A stretch of DNA of 64,000 bases, from contig CAKNKY010000004.1 in the NCBI GenBank assembly GCA_930987725.1, forward strand, positions 44,455 through 108,454, read 5' to 3'. This DNA is from an uncultured Anaeromassilibacillus sp. (lineage in GTDB: Bacteria > Bacillota > Clostridia > Oscillospirales > Acutalibacteraceae). Positions 54,801-62,786 of this stretch are shown here, one piece after another. The notes under the pieces were generated by a model. It saw only the letters and a list, made by a program, of their open reading frames with translations. It did no database searches and had not been told where the DNA came from. Position 1 is the first letter of the stretch. The number at the start of each line of letters is the position of its first letter. Made by a program: the position numbers and the translations under genes.

Positions 54801-56259
54801 GTTCCTCGGCTTCGACGGCGACAAGACGCCTGATATCGACCTCAACTTTTCCGGCGAATACCAGAGCGGCGCCCACCGCTACACGGAGACGCTCTTCGGC
54901 AAGGACCACGTGTTCAAGGCCGGCACCATTGCCACCGTGGCGGACAAGACGGCTATCGGCTTCGTGAAGAAATACGCGGAGGAGCGCGGCGTCACGCTGC
55001 ACCGCGCGGAGGAACAGCGGCTGGCCATCGGCTGCACCGGCATCAAGCGCACGACGGGCCAGCATCCCGGCGGCATGGTTGTCGTACCGAAGGGGTATGA
55101 GATCTACGATTTCTGCCCCGTGCAGCACCCGGCCAACGACCAGAATTCCGACAACATTACGACGCACTTCGACTTCCATTCCATCCATGACACGATCTGC
55201 AAGCTCGACGAGCTCGGCCACGATGTGCCCACGATCTACCACTATCTCGAGGAGTACACCGGCATCCCCGTGATGAAGGTCTCGATGAGCGATCCGGACG
55301 TCATGGCGCTGTTCCATTCCACGGAGCCGCTCGGCGTCACGCCCGAAGAGATCGATTCGCAGACGGGCACCTTTTCCCTGCCGGAGCTCGGCACGCCCTT
55401 TGTGCGCCAGATGCTCATGGATTCCCAGCCGAAAACCTTTTCGGACTTCCTCCAAATCTCCGGCCTCTCGCACGGCACGGACGTCTGGCTCGGCAACGCG
55501 CAGGATCTCATCCGCAGCGGGACGTGTTCCATCTCGGAAGTGATCGGCACGCGCGACAGCATCATGACCTATCTATTGCAAAAGGGCCTCGAGCCAAAGA
55601 TGGCGTTCAAGATCATGGAGATCACCCGAAAGGGCAAGGCGCCCACCCAGCTCACGGACGAGCACAAGCAGGCCATGCGCGAGCACGGCGTGCCGGAGTG
55701 GTACATCGATTCCTGCCTCAAGATCAAATACATGTTCCCCAAGGCGCATGCCGCCGCCTACATGATCTCGGCGCTCCGCCTCGGCTGGTACAAGGTGCAC
55801 CGCCCTGTGGAATATTACGCCGCCTATTTCACCGTGCGCAGCGAGGATTTCGACGGCATGGTGGTGGCGCAGGGCCGCGAGGCGGTGCGCCGCCGCATGA
55901 GCGAAATCCAGATGAAGGGCAAGGAGGCCAGCAAGAAAGAGGAGGACGCGTTCAGCACCTTCCAGATCGTGAACGAGATGCTCTCGCGCGGCATTCAGGT
56001 GCTGCCCGTGGATCTGTACCGCTCCGATTCCCACCGCTATCTGGTGGAGGACGGCAAGATCCGTCTCCCGTTCTCCTCTCTGGCCGGCGTGGGCGGATCG
56101 GCGGCCAACAGCCTTTACGAGGCGGGCCGGCAGGGCCGCTACATTTCGGTGGACGACCTGCAGGCGCGCGCCAAGGTTTCCCGCGCCGTCATCGAGACGC
56201 TGGGGGAGGCCGGCGCCCTGCGCGATCTGCCGCAGAGCTCCCAGATGACGCTCTTCTGA
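51826..56259 (+). CDS. polC: DNA polymerase III alpha subunit, PolC type
   Basis: 1477 residues, normal for PolC. An OB-fold lies near 255-355, then a PHP domain with ELHLHTNMSSMDG near 370, split by the DEDD 3'-5' exonuclease (FIVFDIETTGLSP near 462-474, AHNAEFDVSFL). The polymerase core has a zinc-like CPYC...CPKC near 946-980, the catalytic PDIDLNFSGEYQ near 1003, and PKAHAAAYMISALRLGWYK near the C-terminus. It is the main replicase of low-GC Gram-positives. It closes the pyrH-polC run; the his promoter follows at once. Confidence 0.98.
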   Translation: MNKSFGEFFQPFLNTAELPEAVAKGEITALQVDSASRSITATVLFPVLVDRADLYEAEKRVAGAPALQLQHARLRPKFPPDSFSADYLPSLVREMKRRDASINGTFSDATARLEDGKIVVTLAHGGADLMRQRHVDRLMSRVISEEFGLSVAVDFDGVTKVDGESAAYLERQRSTEEKLRRQAAQDEMAQYESMMNRPSPHERKAAARAQSSPAQRVGTGGSAETWGERVPPVVTVRSGATLRPAIVPETMKEVFGRMGRVRLQPLDHISPDAGSAAVWGEIFSVETRLTRDQSRKIYSINITDYTGSITLKLLQDAKQCQALDALGKGTSIVVRGEVEYDKYDHEIVLRPRAIATVDQFRVEDDAPVKRVELHLHTNMSSMDGVTGAADLVKRAAAWGHKAVAITDHGVAQAFPDAMNAVEAIHKKGGDLKLIYGMEAYFCNDMVPAVKGETERPFDGEFIVFDIETTGLSPVQDRVTEIGAVRVRGGEVVEEQDWLVDPERPIPANITALTGITDEMVRGQLKEGEALEAFERFCGPDAVLVAHNAEFDVSFLRGAARRCGRDFPYTYVDTLPMCRSLLTGIKNNKLDTVAAYFKAPAFNHHRASDDAKTLAFIFTRLLERLHEDTGAERLQQINTSLTGGDWKKLRPYHQIILVQNQKGLKNLYKLISISHLETFFKKPRILKSTLMQYREGLLLGSACEAGELFRAVFNGAPWAELCRIAEFYDYLEIQPIGNNAFMIRDGQVKDEEQLREFNRTIVRLGEKLGKPVVATCDVHFMDPKDADYRRILMAGQGYSDADNQAPLYFRTTPEMLQEFAYLGEEKAYEVVVTNPNRIADLIEEVRPIPEGVFPPFIDGAEEQLNSICWKRAKEIYGDPLPEIVQKRLERELGSINKHGFSVLYMTAQKLVANSEEHGYLVGSRGSVGSSFVASMSGISEVNPLVPHYICPYCKNSEFITDGSYGSGFDLPPKKCPKCGSDYDRDGHNIPFETFLGFDGDKTPDIDLNFSGEYQSGAHRYTETLFGKDHVFKAGTIATVADKTAIGFVKKYAEERGVTLHRAEEQRLAIGCTGIKRTTGQHPGGMVVVPKGYEIYDFCPVQHPANDQNSDNITTHFDFHSIHDTICKLDELGHDVPTIYHYLEEYTGIPVMKVSMSDPDVMALFHSTEPLGVTPEEIDSQTGTFSLPELGTPFVRQMLMDSQPKTFSDFLQISGLSHGTDVWLGNAQDLIRSGTCSISEVIGTRDSIMTYLLQKGLEPKMAFKIMEITRKGKAPTQLTDEHKQAMREHGVPEWYIDSCLKIKYMFPKAHAAAYMISALRLGWYKVHRPVEYYAAYFTVRSEDFDGMVVAQGREAVRRRMSEIQMKGKEASKKEEDAFSTFQIVNEMLSRGIQVLPVDLYRSDSHRYLVEDGKIRLPFSSLAGVGGSAANSLYEAGRQGRYISVDDLQARAKVSRAVIETLGEAGALRDLPQSSQMTLF

Positions 56260-56276
56260 GCGGCGGGAATTTTTAC

Positions 56277-56305
56277 TTGACGGAAATAATTTCATATGCT
56301 ATTAT
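56277..56305 (+). promoter_or_regulatory. Promoter of the histidine operon
   Basis: TTGACG (56277-56282) and TATTAT (56300-56305) are exactly 17 bp apart. The leader to hisZ is about 60 nt, too short for a T-box, and I see no His-rich leader peptide in it. Confidence 0.8.
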
Positions 56306-56371
56306 GTTAGCGAACTAAAGCGAGAAAGGCGACCGCTCTCTTTGTTTATCTGGGCGGCAAATGGTGAAAGC

Positions 56372-57598
56372 ATGAGAACATACAACAAAGTGACGCCGGA
56401 GGGAACGAAGGACCTCCTGTTCGAGGAGTGCCTCATTCACCGCGCTGTGGAGCGAAAGCTCACGGCCGTGTTTGCGGCGCGCGGGTTCCACGAGGTGGTC
56501 ACACCCGGCATGGAATTCATGGACGTGTTTGACCCGGAGGTTTCCGGCATCGCGCCGGAGATCATGTACAAGATGTCGGACCGGCGGGGCCGGCTCATCG
56601 TGATGCGGCCTGATTCCACCATGCCGATTGCGCGGCTTGCCGCCACACGGCTGCAGAAGGAGGAAAAGCCGCTGCGCCTCTATTACACACAGCGCATTTA
56701 CCGCAATCACCCGAACCTCACCGGGCGCAGCGACGAAGTGCTGCAGGCCGGCGTGGAGCTTCTGGGCGCGGGCGGTAAGCGCGCCGATCTGGAAGCCATC
56801 TGCACGGCGGTGGAGTCGCTTTTGAGCTGCACGCCCGATTTCCGTTTGGAGCTCGGCCACGCCGGGTTCTTCCGCGCCATTGCGGACGGGCTGCCAATCA
56901 CGGCGGATCAGCGCGAGGAGATCCGCTCGCTCATCGAGTCGAAAAACTATGCGGCGCTTGAAAGCCTGCTCGACGGGTTAGAGCGGACGCCCGCGGTGGA
57001 GGCCATGCGCCGCCTGCCGCGCCTCTTCGGCGGCGAGGAAGTGTTCGCACAGGCCGCGCCGCTGTGCGGCAGCGAGGAAGCCGCCGCCATGCTCGAATAC
57101 CTGCACTCGCTTTACAAGAGCCTTTCCGCGCTTGGCCTGGGCAACCGGCTCATGGTGGATCTCGGCCTGGTGCAGCGGAACGATTATTACACGGGCGTCG
57201 TGTTCAGCGCCTATGCGCAGGACTGCGGCGACGCTATCCTGCTCGGCGGCCGGTATGACAATCTTCTGGGCCGCTTCGATCTTCCCATGCCCGCCATCGG
57301 CTTTTCCGTGAATGTGGACGCCGTGGTCAAGCTGCTCGCGGAGCAGGGGTATGCCCCGGAGTGCTCGCGGCCGGAAGTCCTCGTCTACGGCTGCCCCGGC
57401 CACGAGGTGAAGGCGCTGCTGTATGCCTCCGGCGTCACGTCGCAGGGGGGCAGCTGCGAGACCTCCGTCTTTGAAACGGAGGAGGAGTCGATCGAGTACG
57501 CACGCCGCCGTGGCATCCCGAACGTGGCGATCGTCGGCCAATCTGTGAAGGAGTATTCCCTTGCGGACAATACAGAGATAGGAGGGGATCAGGCATGA
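56372..57598 (+). CDS. hisZ: ATP phosphoribosyltransferase regulatory subunit
   Basis: 408 residues, a class-II tRNA-synthetase-like fold without its own charging function. VTPEGTKDLLFEECLIHRAV, MYKMSDRRGRLIVMRPDSTM, and the histidine-binding-like block LGGRYDNLLGRF near 300 are seen. HisZ joins short HisG to give an active, feedback-inhibited enzyme. I chose ATG 56372 because it starts the family sequence (RTYNKVTPEGT); an ATG-like start at 56342 adds ten unrelated residues. Its stop overlaps the hisG ATG. Confidence 0.95.
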   Translation: MRTYNKVTPEGTKDLLFEECLIHRAVERKLTAVFAARGFHEVVTPGMEFMDVFDPEVSGIAPEIMYKMSDRRGRLIVMRPDSTMPIARLAATRLQKEEKPLRLYYTQRIYRNHPNLTGRSDEVLQAGVELLGAGGKRADLEAICTAVESLLSCTPDFRLELGHAGFFRAIADGLPITADQREEIRSLIESKNYAALESLLDGLERTPAVEAMRRLPRLFGGEEVFAQAAPLCGSEEAAAMLEYLHSLYKSLSALGLGNRLMVDLGLVQRNDYYTGVVFSAYAQDCGDAILLGGRYDNLLGRFDLPMPAIGFSVNVDAVVKLLAEQGYAPECSRPEVLVYGCPGHEVKALLYASGVTSQGGSCETSVFETEEESIEYARRRGIPNVAIVGQSVKEYSLADNTEIGGDQA

Positions 57599-58236
57599 AG
57601 CCTCTGCGGATTGCCTTGACGAAAGGCAGACTGGAGAAGGACACCGTGGCCCTCCTGGATCGCATCGGCTACGATTGCGAGGCTGTGCGGAACAAGGGCC
57701 GCCGCCTGATTCTCCCGGTGGGGGACAGGCTGGAGGTTGTGCTGGCCAAGGCGGCGGACGTCATCACCTATGTGGAGCACGGCGTGTGCGACATGGGCGT
57801 CGTCGGCAAGGATACGATCATGGAGCACGGCACTTCGTTTTATGAGGTGCTGGATCTGGGCTTCGGCCGCTGCCGGTTCGCGCTGGCGGCCCCGAAGGGC
57901 TCCGACTTCTGGAGCGGGTATTCCTCCCGCACCATCGCCACAAAATATCCCGCCGTGGCCCGCGCGTTCTTTGAAAGCCGAGGCATGGACGTGGACATCA
58001 TCAAGATCGAGGGTTCCGTGGAGCTGGCGCCGCTGCTCGGCCTCTCGGATGCCATCGTGGATATCGTGGAGACCGGCACCACCCTGCGCGAAAACGGCCT
58101 GGAGATAGTGGAGGAAGTCTGCCCTATTTCCGCACGCCTGATCGTAAATGTGGCGAGCATGAAGCTCCGCAAGAATGAAATTGAGTCGCTCATCGCTCAG
58201 ATGGAGCGCGAAAAAGGGGGAACAGCCCGTGATTAA
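57595..58236 (+). CDS. hisG: ATP phosphoribosyltransferase, short form
   Basis: 213 residues, the short HisG that lacks the C-terminal regulatory domain and needs HisZ. RIALTKGRLEKDTVALL at the N-terminus, DMGVVGKDTIMEHG, and the PRPP loop DIVETGTTLRENGL near 160-173. It catalyses the first step of histidine synthesis, ATP plus PRPP. It is coupled to hisZ by a four-base overlap and overlaps hisD at its end. Confidence 0.97.
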   Translation: MKPLRIALTKGRLEKDTVALLDRIGYDCEAVRNKGRRLILPVGDRLEVVLAKAADVITYVEHGVCDMGVVGKDTIMEHGTSFYEVLDLGFGRCRFALAAPKGSDFWSGYSSRTIATKYPAVARAFFESRGMDVDIIKIEGSVELAPLLGLSDAIVDIVETGTTLRENGLEIVEEVCPISARLIVNVASMKLRKNEIESLIAQMEREKGGTARD

Positions 58237-59518
58237 GCTGGTTACGGAGGGCGGCGCGTCCGCCCGTGAATATGTCAGGCTGCTGAAGGAGAGAAACCGC
58301 GAGGCCGGCCGCCAGGTGGAGGCCGCCGTGGCGGAGATTCTGGAAACGGTGCGCCGCGGCGGCGACGGGGCCGTCCGCGCCTACGCCGCTCAATTTGACG
58401 GCGCCGCGCCGGAGACGCTGGAGCTTCCGCGCGAAAAGGTGGAGGAGCTGGCCGCTCAGGCGGACCCGGCCTTCGTCGCCTCGCTGAAGAAGGCGGCCGC
58501 CAACATCCGTGATTTCCATGCCCGCCAGAAGCAGCAGAGCTGGTTTACCACCCGGGAGGACGGCGTTATCATGGGCCAGCGTGTGCGTGGGCTCAAGCGC
58601 GTGGGCCTCTATGTGCCGGGCGGCACGGCGGCTTATCCTTCCTCCGTGCTTATGAATGCCATCCCGGCGAAAATCGCCGGTGTAGGGGAGCTGATCATGG
58701 CCACGCCTGTGAAGAACGGCAAGCCGAACCCGGACATCATGGCCGCCGCGCTCGTGGCGGGCGTGGACCGCGTGCTGCAGGTGGGCGGCGCGCACGCCGT
58801 GGCGGCTCTGGCCTACGGCACGGAGAGCATCCCGAAGGTGGACAAGATTGTGGGGCCCGGCAACATCTATGTGGCCACGGCGAAAAAGCAGCTCTACGGG
58901 ACGGTGGACATCGATATGGTGGCCGGGCCGAGCGAGATCCTCATCATCGCGGACGGCTCTGCCAACCCGCGCTATCTCGCGGCGGATCTCATGAGCCAGG
59001 CAGAGCATGACAAAATGGCCTCCGCCATTCTGCTCACCACGTCGGAGCAGGTGGCCCGTGAAACAGCCGTGGAGCTGGAGCGCCAGATGCAGGCCCTTTC
59101 CCGCAAGGAGATCATTGAAGCGTCCCTCTCCTCCTTCGGCGCCATCCTCGTGTGCGCCTCCATGGAGGAAGCGGTGGAGTTTGCCAACGAGCTCGCGCCG
59201 GAGCACCTCGAGGTCTGCGCCGAAAATCCCATGGTTTACCTCGGCAGGCTCGATAACGCCGGTTCCGTGTTCCTGGGCCACTATTCCCCGGAACCGCTCG
59301 GCGATTACTTTGCCGGCCCGAACCATGTGCTGCCCACAAGCGGCACAGCCCGCTTCTTTTCGCCCCTTTCGGTGGACAGCTTTGTAAAGAAGTCGAGCTT
59401 CATTTCCTACACGCGCGATGCGCTGCTTCCCGCGGCGGACGATATCATCCGGCTGGCGGAGGCGGAAGGGCTCACGGCCCACGCCAATTCTGTCCGTGTG
59501 CGGAAGGAGGGCGAGTGA
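58229..59518 (+). CDS. hisD: Histidinol dehydrogenase
   Basis: 429 residues. RVGLYVPGGTAAYPSSVLMN, VDKIVGPGNIYVATAKK, the zinc/active-site region LMSQAEHDKMASAIL, and ANELAPEHLEVCAEN. It oxidises histidinol to histidine in two NAD-dependent steps. The start is GTG 58229, inside the hisG end, behind AAAAAGGGGG; the next gene, hisC, starts four bases after its stop. Confidence 0.97.
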   Translation: MIKLVTEGGASAREYVRLLKERNREAGRQVEAAVAEILETVRRGGDGAVRAYAAQFDGAAPETLELPREKVEELAAQADPAFVASLKKAAANIRDFHARQKQQSWFTTREDGVIMGQRVRGLKRVGLYVPGGTAAYPSSVLMNAIPAKIAGVGELIMATPVKNGKPNPDIMAAALVAGVDRVLQVGGAHAVAALAYGTESIPKVDKIVGPGNIYVATAKKQLYGTVDIDMVAGPSEILIIADGSANPRYLAADLMSQAEHDKMASAILLTTSEQVARETAVELERQMQALSRKEIIEASLSSFGAILVCASMEEAVEFANELAPEHLEVCAENPMVYLGRLDNAGSVFLGHYSPEPLGDYFAGPNHVLPTSGTARFFSPLSVDSFVKKSSFISYTRDALLPAADDIIRLAEAEGLTAHANSVRVRKEGE

Positions 59519-59521
59519 GCC

Positions 59522-60583
59522 GTGTATGAACTGAATGAAAAGATCCGCGATCTCACACCCTACGATCCGATCACCGGCAGCTATCCTATTCGTCTCGACG
59601 CGAACGAGTCGTTCCTCTCTCTGCCGGAAGAGCTGCGTGCCCGGATCGGCGAGGCGGCCGCGCACGCCGCGTTTAACCGGTATCCCGATCCGCTTGCAAG
59701 TGAGCTCACGTCCGCCTTTGCGGATTTCTATGGGATTTCCCCGGATCTTGTCACCGTCGGTGACGGATCCGATGAGTTGCTCTCGCTGCTGTGCAACGCC
59801 TTTCTCATGAAGGGCGAGTCGATGATGGTGCTGCCGCCCGATTTCTCGATGTATGCGTTCTATGCTTCCATCGCGGAAGCACGCGTCGTGACCTGCCCCA
59901 AGGGCGCGGACCTCACAATCGATGTGGACGCCGTGATCAAGAAGGCACGGGAGGAGAACGTGCGCCTCATTCTCTTCTCCAATCCGTGCAACCCCGCCTC
60001 CACCGGCCTTTCGCGTGAGAATGTGCGGCGGCTGATTCGTTCCGTGTCTGCGCTCGTTGTGCTCGACGAAGCCTATATGGATTTCTGGGATCAAAGCCTG
60101 CTGCAGGAGGTGGAGTCATACGACAACCTCATCATTTTACGCACCTGCTCGAAGGCGTTGGGCGGGGCTGCGCTCCGCCTTGGCTTTGCCGTCGCCGCGC
60201 CGCGCCTGACGCGTGCGCTGCGCGCCGTGAAATCGCCCTATAATATCGGTTCTCTGGCGCAGGCTGCCGGCGCACTCCTGCTCCGTGAAAAGGAGTGGGG
60301 ACGCGAGGCTGCCCGGCGTATTGTGGCGTCGCGCGAATCACTGCAGCAGAAGCTGCGCGAGCTCCAGGAGGAGCTGCCCGGCCGCTTCTCCATGGCGGAA
60401 AGCTGCACGAACTTTGTGTATCTCGATGTGCCGCAGGCGAAAGCGCTGTATCAAGGCCTGCTGGCGCGCGGCATTGCCATTCGCCTCATGGGAGACCACC
60501 TGCGTGTGACGGCCGGCAGCGAGCAGGAGAACGAATCCTTCCTGCAGGCGTTCCGCGCGCTGCTCAGCGAGGTGGAAGTATGA
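59522..60583 (+). CDS. hisC: Histidinol-phosphate aminotransferase
   Basis: 353 residues. PIRLDANESFLSLPEEL, VTVGDGSDELLSLL, NPCNPASTGLSRENVRRLI, VLDEAYMDF, and the PLP-lysine stretch RTCSKALGGAALRLGF near 204-219 are typical fold-type I features. The start is GTG 59522. Its TGA overlaps the hisB ATG. The enzyme gives histidinol phosphate from imidazole-acetol phosphate. Confidence 0.96.
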   Translation: MYELNEKIRDLTPYDPITGSYPIRLDANESFLSLPEELRARIGEAAAHAAFNRYPDPLASELTSAFADFYGISPDLVTVGDGSDELLSLLCNAFLMKGESMMVLPPDFSMYAFYASIAEARVVTCPKGADLTIDVDAVIKKAREENVRLILFSNPCNPASTGLSRENVRRLIRSVSALVVLDEAYMDFWDQSLLQEVESYDNLIILRTCSKALGGAALRLGFAVAAPRLTRALRAVKSPYNIGSLAQAAGALLLREKEWGREAARRIVASRESLQQKLRELQEELPGRFSMAESCTNFVYLDVPQAKALYQGLLARGIAIRLMGDHLRVTAGSEQENESFLQAFRALLSEVEV

Positions 60584-61152
60584 GAGAAGCTGCTGTGACA
60601 AGAACGACGAAGGAAACGGACATTGCCGTGCGCCTCAATCTGGACGGCGGCTCTGTTTCCGCTTCCACGGGGATCGGCTTTTTCGATCACATGCTCCAGG
60701 CTTTCGGCGTGCACGGCGGGTTCGGGCTGGAGATCCGTGCCCACGGCGATCTTGAGGTGGACGCCCACCACACGGTGGAGGATACCGGGATTGTGCTTGG
60801 CAAGGCGCTGGGCGAGGCGCTGGGCGACAAGTCCGGCATTGCGCGCTTCGGCAGCTTCTATGTGCCGATGGATGAAGCGCTGGCCTTTGCCGCCGTCGAT
60901 GTGAGCGGCCGCCCTTTCCTGCATTTTGAAGCCGATTTTTCACAGGAACGCTGCGGGCAGTATGACATTTGCCTCACAGAAGAATTCTTCCGCGCGTTTG
61001 CCGTGAATGCCGGCATCACGCTCCATCTCCGCCTTCTCTATGGCGCGAATGCGCACCACGAGGCAGAAGCCCTCTTCAAGGCGTGCGCCCATGCCCTTCG
61101 TCTTGCAGTTTGTGCAAAGAAAGGCTTGCTTTCTACAAAAGGTGTATTATAA
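60580..61152 (+). CDS. hisB: Imidazoleglycerol-phosphate dehydratase
   Basis: 190 residues, the single-function form. Metal-binding histidines are in FFDHMLQAF, DAHHTVEDTGIVLG and NAHHEAEALFKACAHAL. It is coupled to hisC by ATGA. Its 3' end contains a promoter for the genes after it. The substrate, imidazole-glycerol phosphate, is made by HisHF, whose genes are not in this operon. Confidence 0.97.
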   Translation: MREAAVTRTTKETDIAVRLNLDGGSVSASTGIGFFDHMLQAFGVHGGFGLEIRAHGDLEVDAHHTVEDTGIVLGKALGEALGDKSGIARFGSFYVPMDEALAFAAVDVSGRPFLHFEADFSQERCGQYDICLTEEFFRAFAVNAGITLHLRLLYGANAHHEAEALFKACAHALRLAVCAKKGLLSTKGVL

Positions 61153-61153
61153 T
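61126..61153 (+). promoter_or_regulatory. Internal promoter at the end of hisB for hisA-hisI-hisE
   Basis: TTGCTT (61126-61131) and TATAAT (61148-61153) are 16 bp apart; the -10 box overlaps the hisB stop codon. The 148-bp gap 61153-61300 is A-rich at first and then G/C-rich, with no gene I can support. Confidence 0.55.
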
Positions 61154-61300
61154 AAAAAATAGATTCCTGCTGCGGAAGGCTTGTTTTTTGGAAGGAAAAG
61201 CTAAAAAACAGGGCGAGGACAGAGTCAATGAGAGGGGCGTACGGCTCCGCAGCCGCCATGGGGCGGAAGGGCGGCGCCACAGATCGGTGGAAAGGCGAGG

Positions 61301-62035
61301 GTGAACAGATTGATTGTAATTCCGGCTATCGATATCATGAACGGCTGCTGTGTGCGTTTGGTGCGCGGCGACTACGGCACTGCTTACAAGGTGGCGCGCG
61401 ATGCGGTGCACACGGCCCACGAATTTGAACGTGCGGGCGCAGAATGGCTTCACATTGTGGATTTGAACGGTGCGATTGCAACGGAACCCGTCAATACGGA
61501 CCTGGTGCTGAAAATTCTTGCCAGCAGTAAGCTCAAGGTGGAGATAGGCGGCGGCATCCGGCGGATGGAGACGATCGATTTTTATTTTGACAAGGGCGTT
61601 TCGCGCGTGATCCTCGGCTCCGCTGCCATCAACAACCCAAAGCTCGTGGAGGAAGCCGTGAAGAAATACGGCGATCGAATTGCCGTCGGCATTGACGCCA
61701 ACGATGGCATGGTGGCTGCCGAGGGCTGGACGGAGACCTCCTCCGTAAATTATCTCGATCTCGGAAAGAGGATGGACGCCATCGGCGTGCAGTATATCAT
61801 TTTCACCGATATTTCGCGCGACGGCACGCTTTCCGGGCCGAACTTTGCGCAGCTTGATCTGCTCAACCGCGCCGTTTCGTGCCATGTGGTGGCAAGCGGC
61901 GGCGTGAGCAGCCTCAAGGACATTGTGACGCTTGCCGATCTGAACCTCTACGGCGCGATCTGCGGCAAGGCGATCTATTCGGGCGATCTCAGTTTGCGGC
62001 AGGCCATTGCGCTGTGCCGCACAGGAAAGGTTTAA
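61301..62035 (+). CDS. hisA: ProFAR isomerase HisA
   Basis: 244 residues, a (beta/alpha)8 barrel. The first catalytic Asp is in LIVIPAIDIMNGCCVRL, the half-barrel phosphate site is IGGGIRRMETI, and the second acid lies in FTDISRDGTLSGPN with the phosphate loop ASGGVSSL. It makes PRFAR, the substrate of HisHF. The start is GTG 61301 behind AAAGGCGAGG. In the usual order hisH precedes and hisF follows; neither is here. Confidence 0.95.
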   Translation: MNRLIVIPAIDIMNGCCVRLVRGDYGTAYKVARDAVHTAHEFERAGAEWLHIVDLNGAIATEPVNTDLVLKILASSKLKVEIGGGIRRMETIDFYFDKGVSRVILGSAAINNPKLVEEAVKKYGDRIAVGIDANDGMVAAEGWTETSSVNYLDLGKRMDAIGVQYIIFTDISRDGTLSGPNFAQLDLLNRAVSCHVVASGGVSSLKDIVTLADLNLYGAICGKAIYSGDLSLRQAIALCRTGKV

Positions 62036-62041
62036 CACAGC

Positions 62042-62389
62042 ATGGATCAAGATTTTTCGTTTGTGGAATCGTATTTTGAAAAGGCCGATCTGATTCCTGC
62101 CATTGTCCAGGAGGACTCGACGGGCGAGGTTCTGATGCTGGCCTATATGAACAGGGAGTCCTTTCGCAAAACGCTGGAAACGGGCTACACCTGGTTTTAC
62201 AGCCGTTCCCGCCAGGAGCTCTGGAACAAGGGCGCAACCTCCGGCCATGTGCAGAAGGTTGTCTCGCTTCACGGCGACTGCGACAGGGACACGCTCCTCC
62301 TTCGCGTGGAGCAGACGGGTCCGGCCTGCCACACCGGCAGCCACAGCTGTTTCTTCCGGGAAATTGCCGGGCCATGGAAGGAGGGATAA
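62042..62389 (+). CDS. hisI: Phosphoribosyl-AMP cyclohydrolase
   Basis: 115 residues. [36 protein letters not shown], and the metal cysteines in [11 protein letters not shown] and [11 protein letters not shown]. It opens the adenine ring of PR-AMP. It is separate from hisE, unlike the fused HisIE of many bacteria; hisE starts four bases after it. Confidence 0.97.
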   Translation: MDQDFSFVESYFEKADLIPAIVQEDSTGEVLMLAYMNRESFRKTLETGYTWFYSRSRQELWNKGATSGHVQKVVSLHGDCDRDTLLLRVEQTGPACHTGSHSCFFREIAGPWKEG

Positions 62390-62392
62390 CAG

Positions 62393-62719
62393 ATGAACGA
62401 CGCACTGCAGCATTTGTATGAAACGGTTTTGTCGCGCAAGGCCGAACACAAGGAGGGCTCTTACACGTGCTATCTCTTTGAGAAAGGGCTGGACAAGATC
62501 CTGAAAAAGTGCGGCGAAGAGTGCAGTGAGGTGATCATCGCCGCCAAGAACGGCGACAATCATGAAACGGTGCTCGAGCTTTCCGATTTGATGTACCATC
62601 TCATGGTGCTCATGGTCAACGAGGGGATTACCCTCGAAGAGGTGGAGGCTGAGCTGGAAAAGCGCAGCGAGAAGACGGGAAACCTCAAACAATTCCATCA
62701 GGTTGACAAAAATTCCTGA
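62393..62719 (+). CDS. hisE: Phosphoribosyl-ATP diphosphatase
   Basis: 108 residues, all-helical MazG-like fold. SYTCYLFEKGLDKILKKCGE, ECSEVIIAAKNGD and ELSDLMYHLMVLM hold the acidic metal-binding residues. It hydrolyses PR-ATP to PR-AMP, just before HisI. It is the last gene of the operon, in front of a terminator. Confidence 0.96.
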   Translation: MNDALQHLYETVLSRKAEHKEGSYTCYLFEKGLDKILKKCGEECSEVIIAAKNGDNHETVLELSDLMYHLMVLMVNEGITLEEVEAELEKRSEKTGNLKQFHQVDKNS

Positions 62720-62783
62720 AAACAGAAAGGCCCGGATGGGCGCCGCGGTTCAAACCGGTGCCTATCCGGGCTTTTCTGTTTTT
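62719..62783. terminator. Bidirectional terminator between hisE and the RluA-family gene
   Basis: AAAACAGAAAGGCCCGGAT (62719-62737) pairs with ATCCGGGCTTTTCTGTTTT (about 62764-62782), with one mismatch. A smaller hairpin lies inside. A runs and T runs on each side let it serve both converging units. Confidence 0.88.
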
Positions 62784-62786
62784 GCT

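Noticed and set aside
56306..56371. T-box or His-leader attenuator before hisZ
   Set aside because: The leader is about 60 nt, without specifier hairpin, T-box sequence or His codon run.
61153..61300. A remnant of hisH in the gap before hisA
   Set aside because: I found no glutaminase-like motif in any frame; the gap is too short and G/C- or A-rich without sense.
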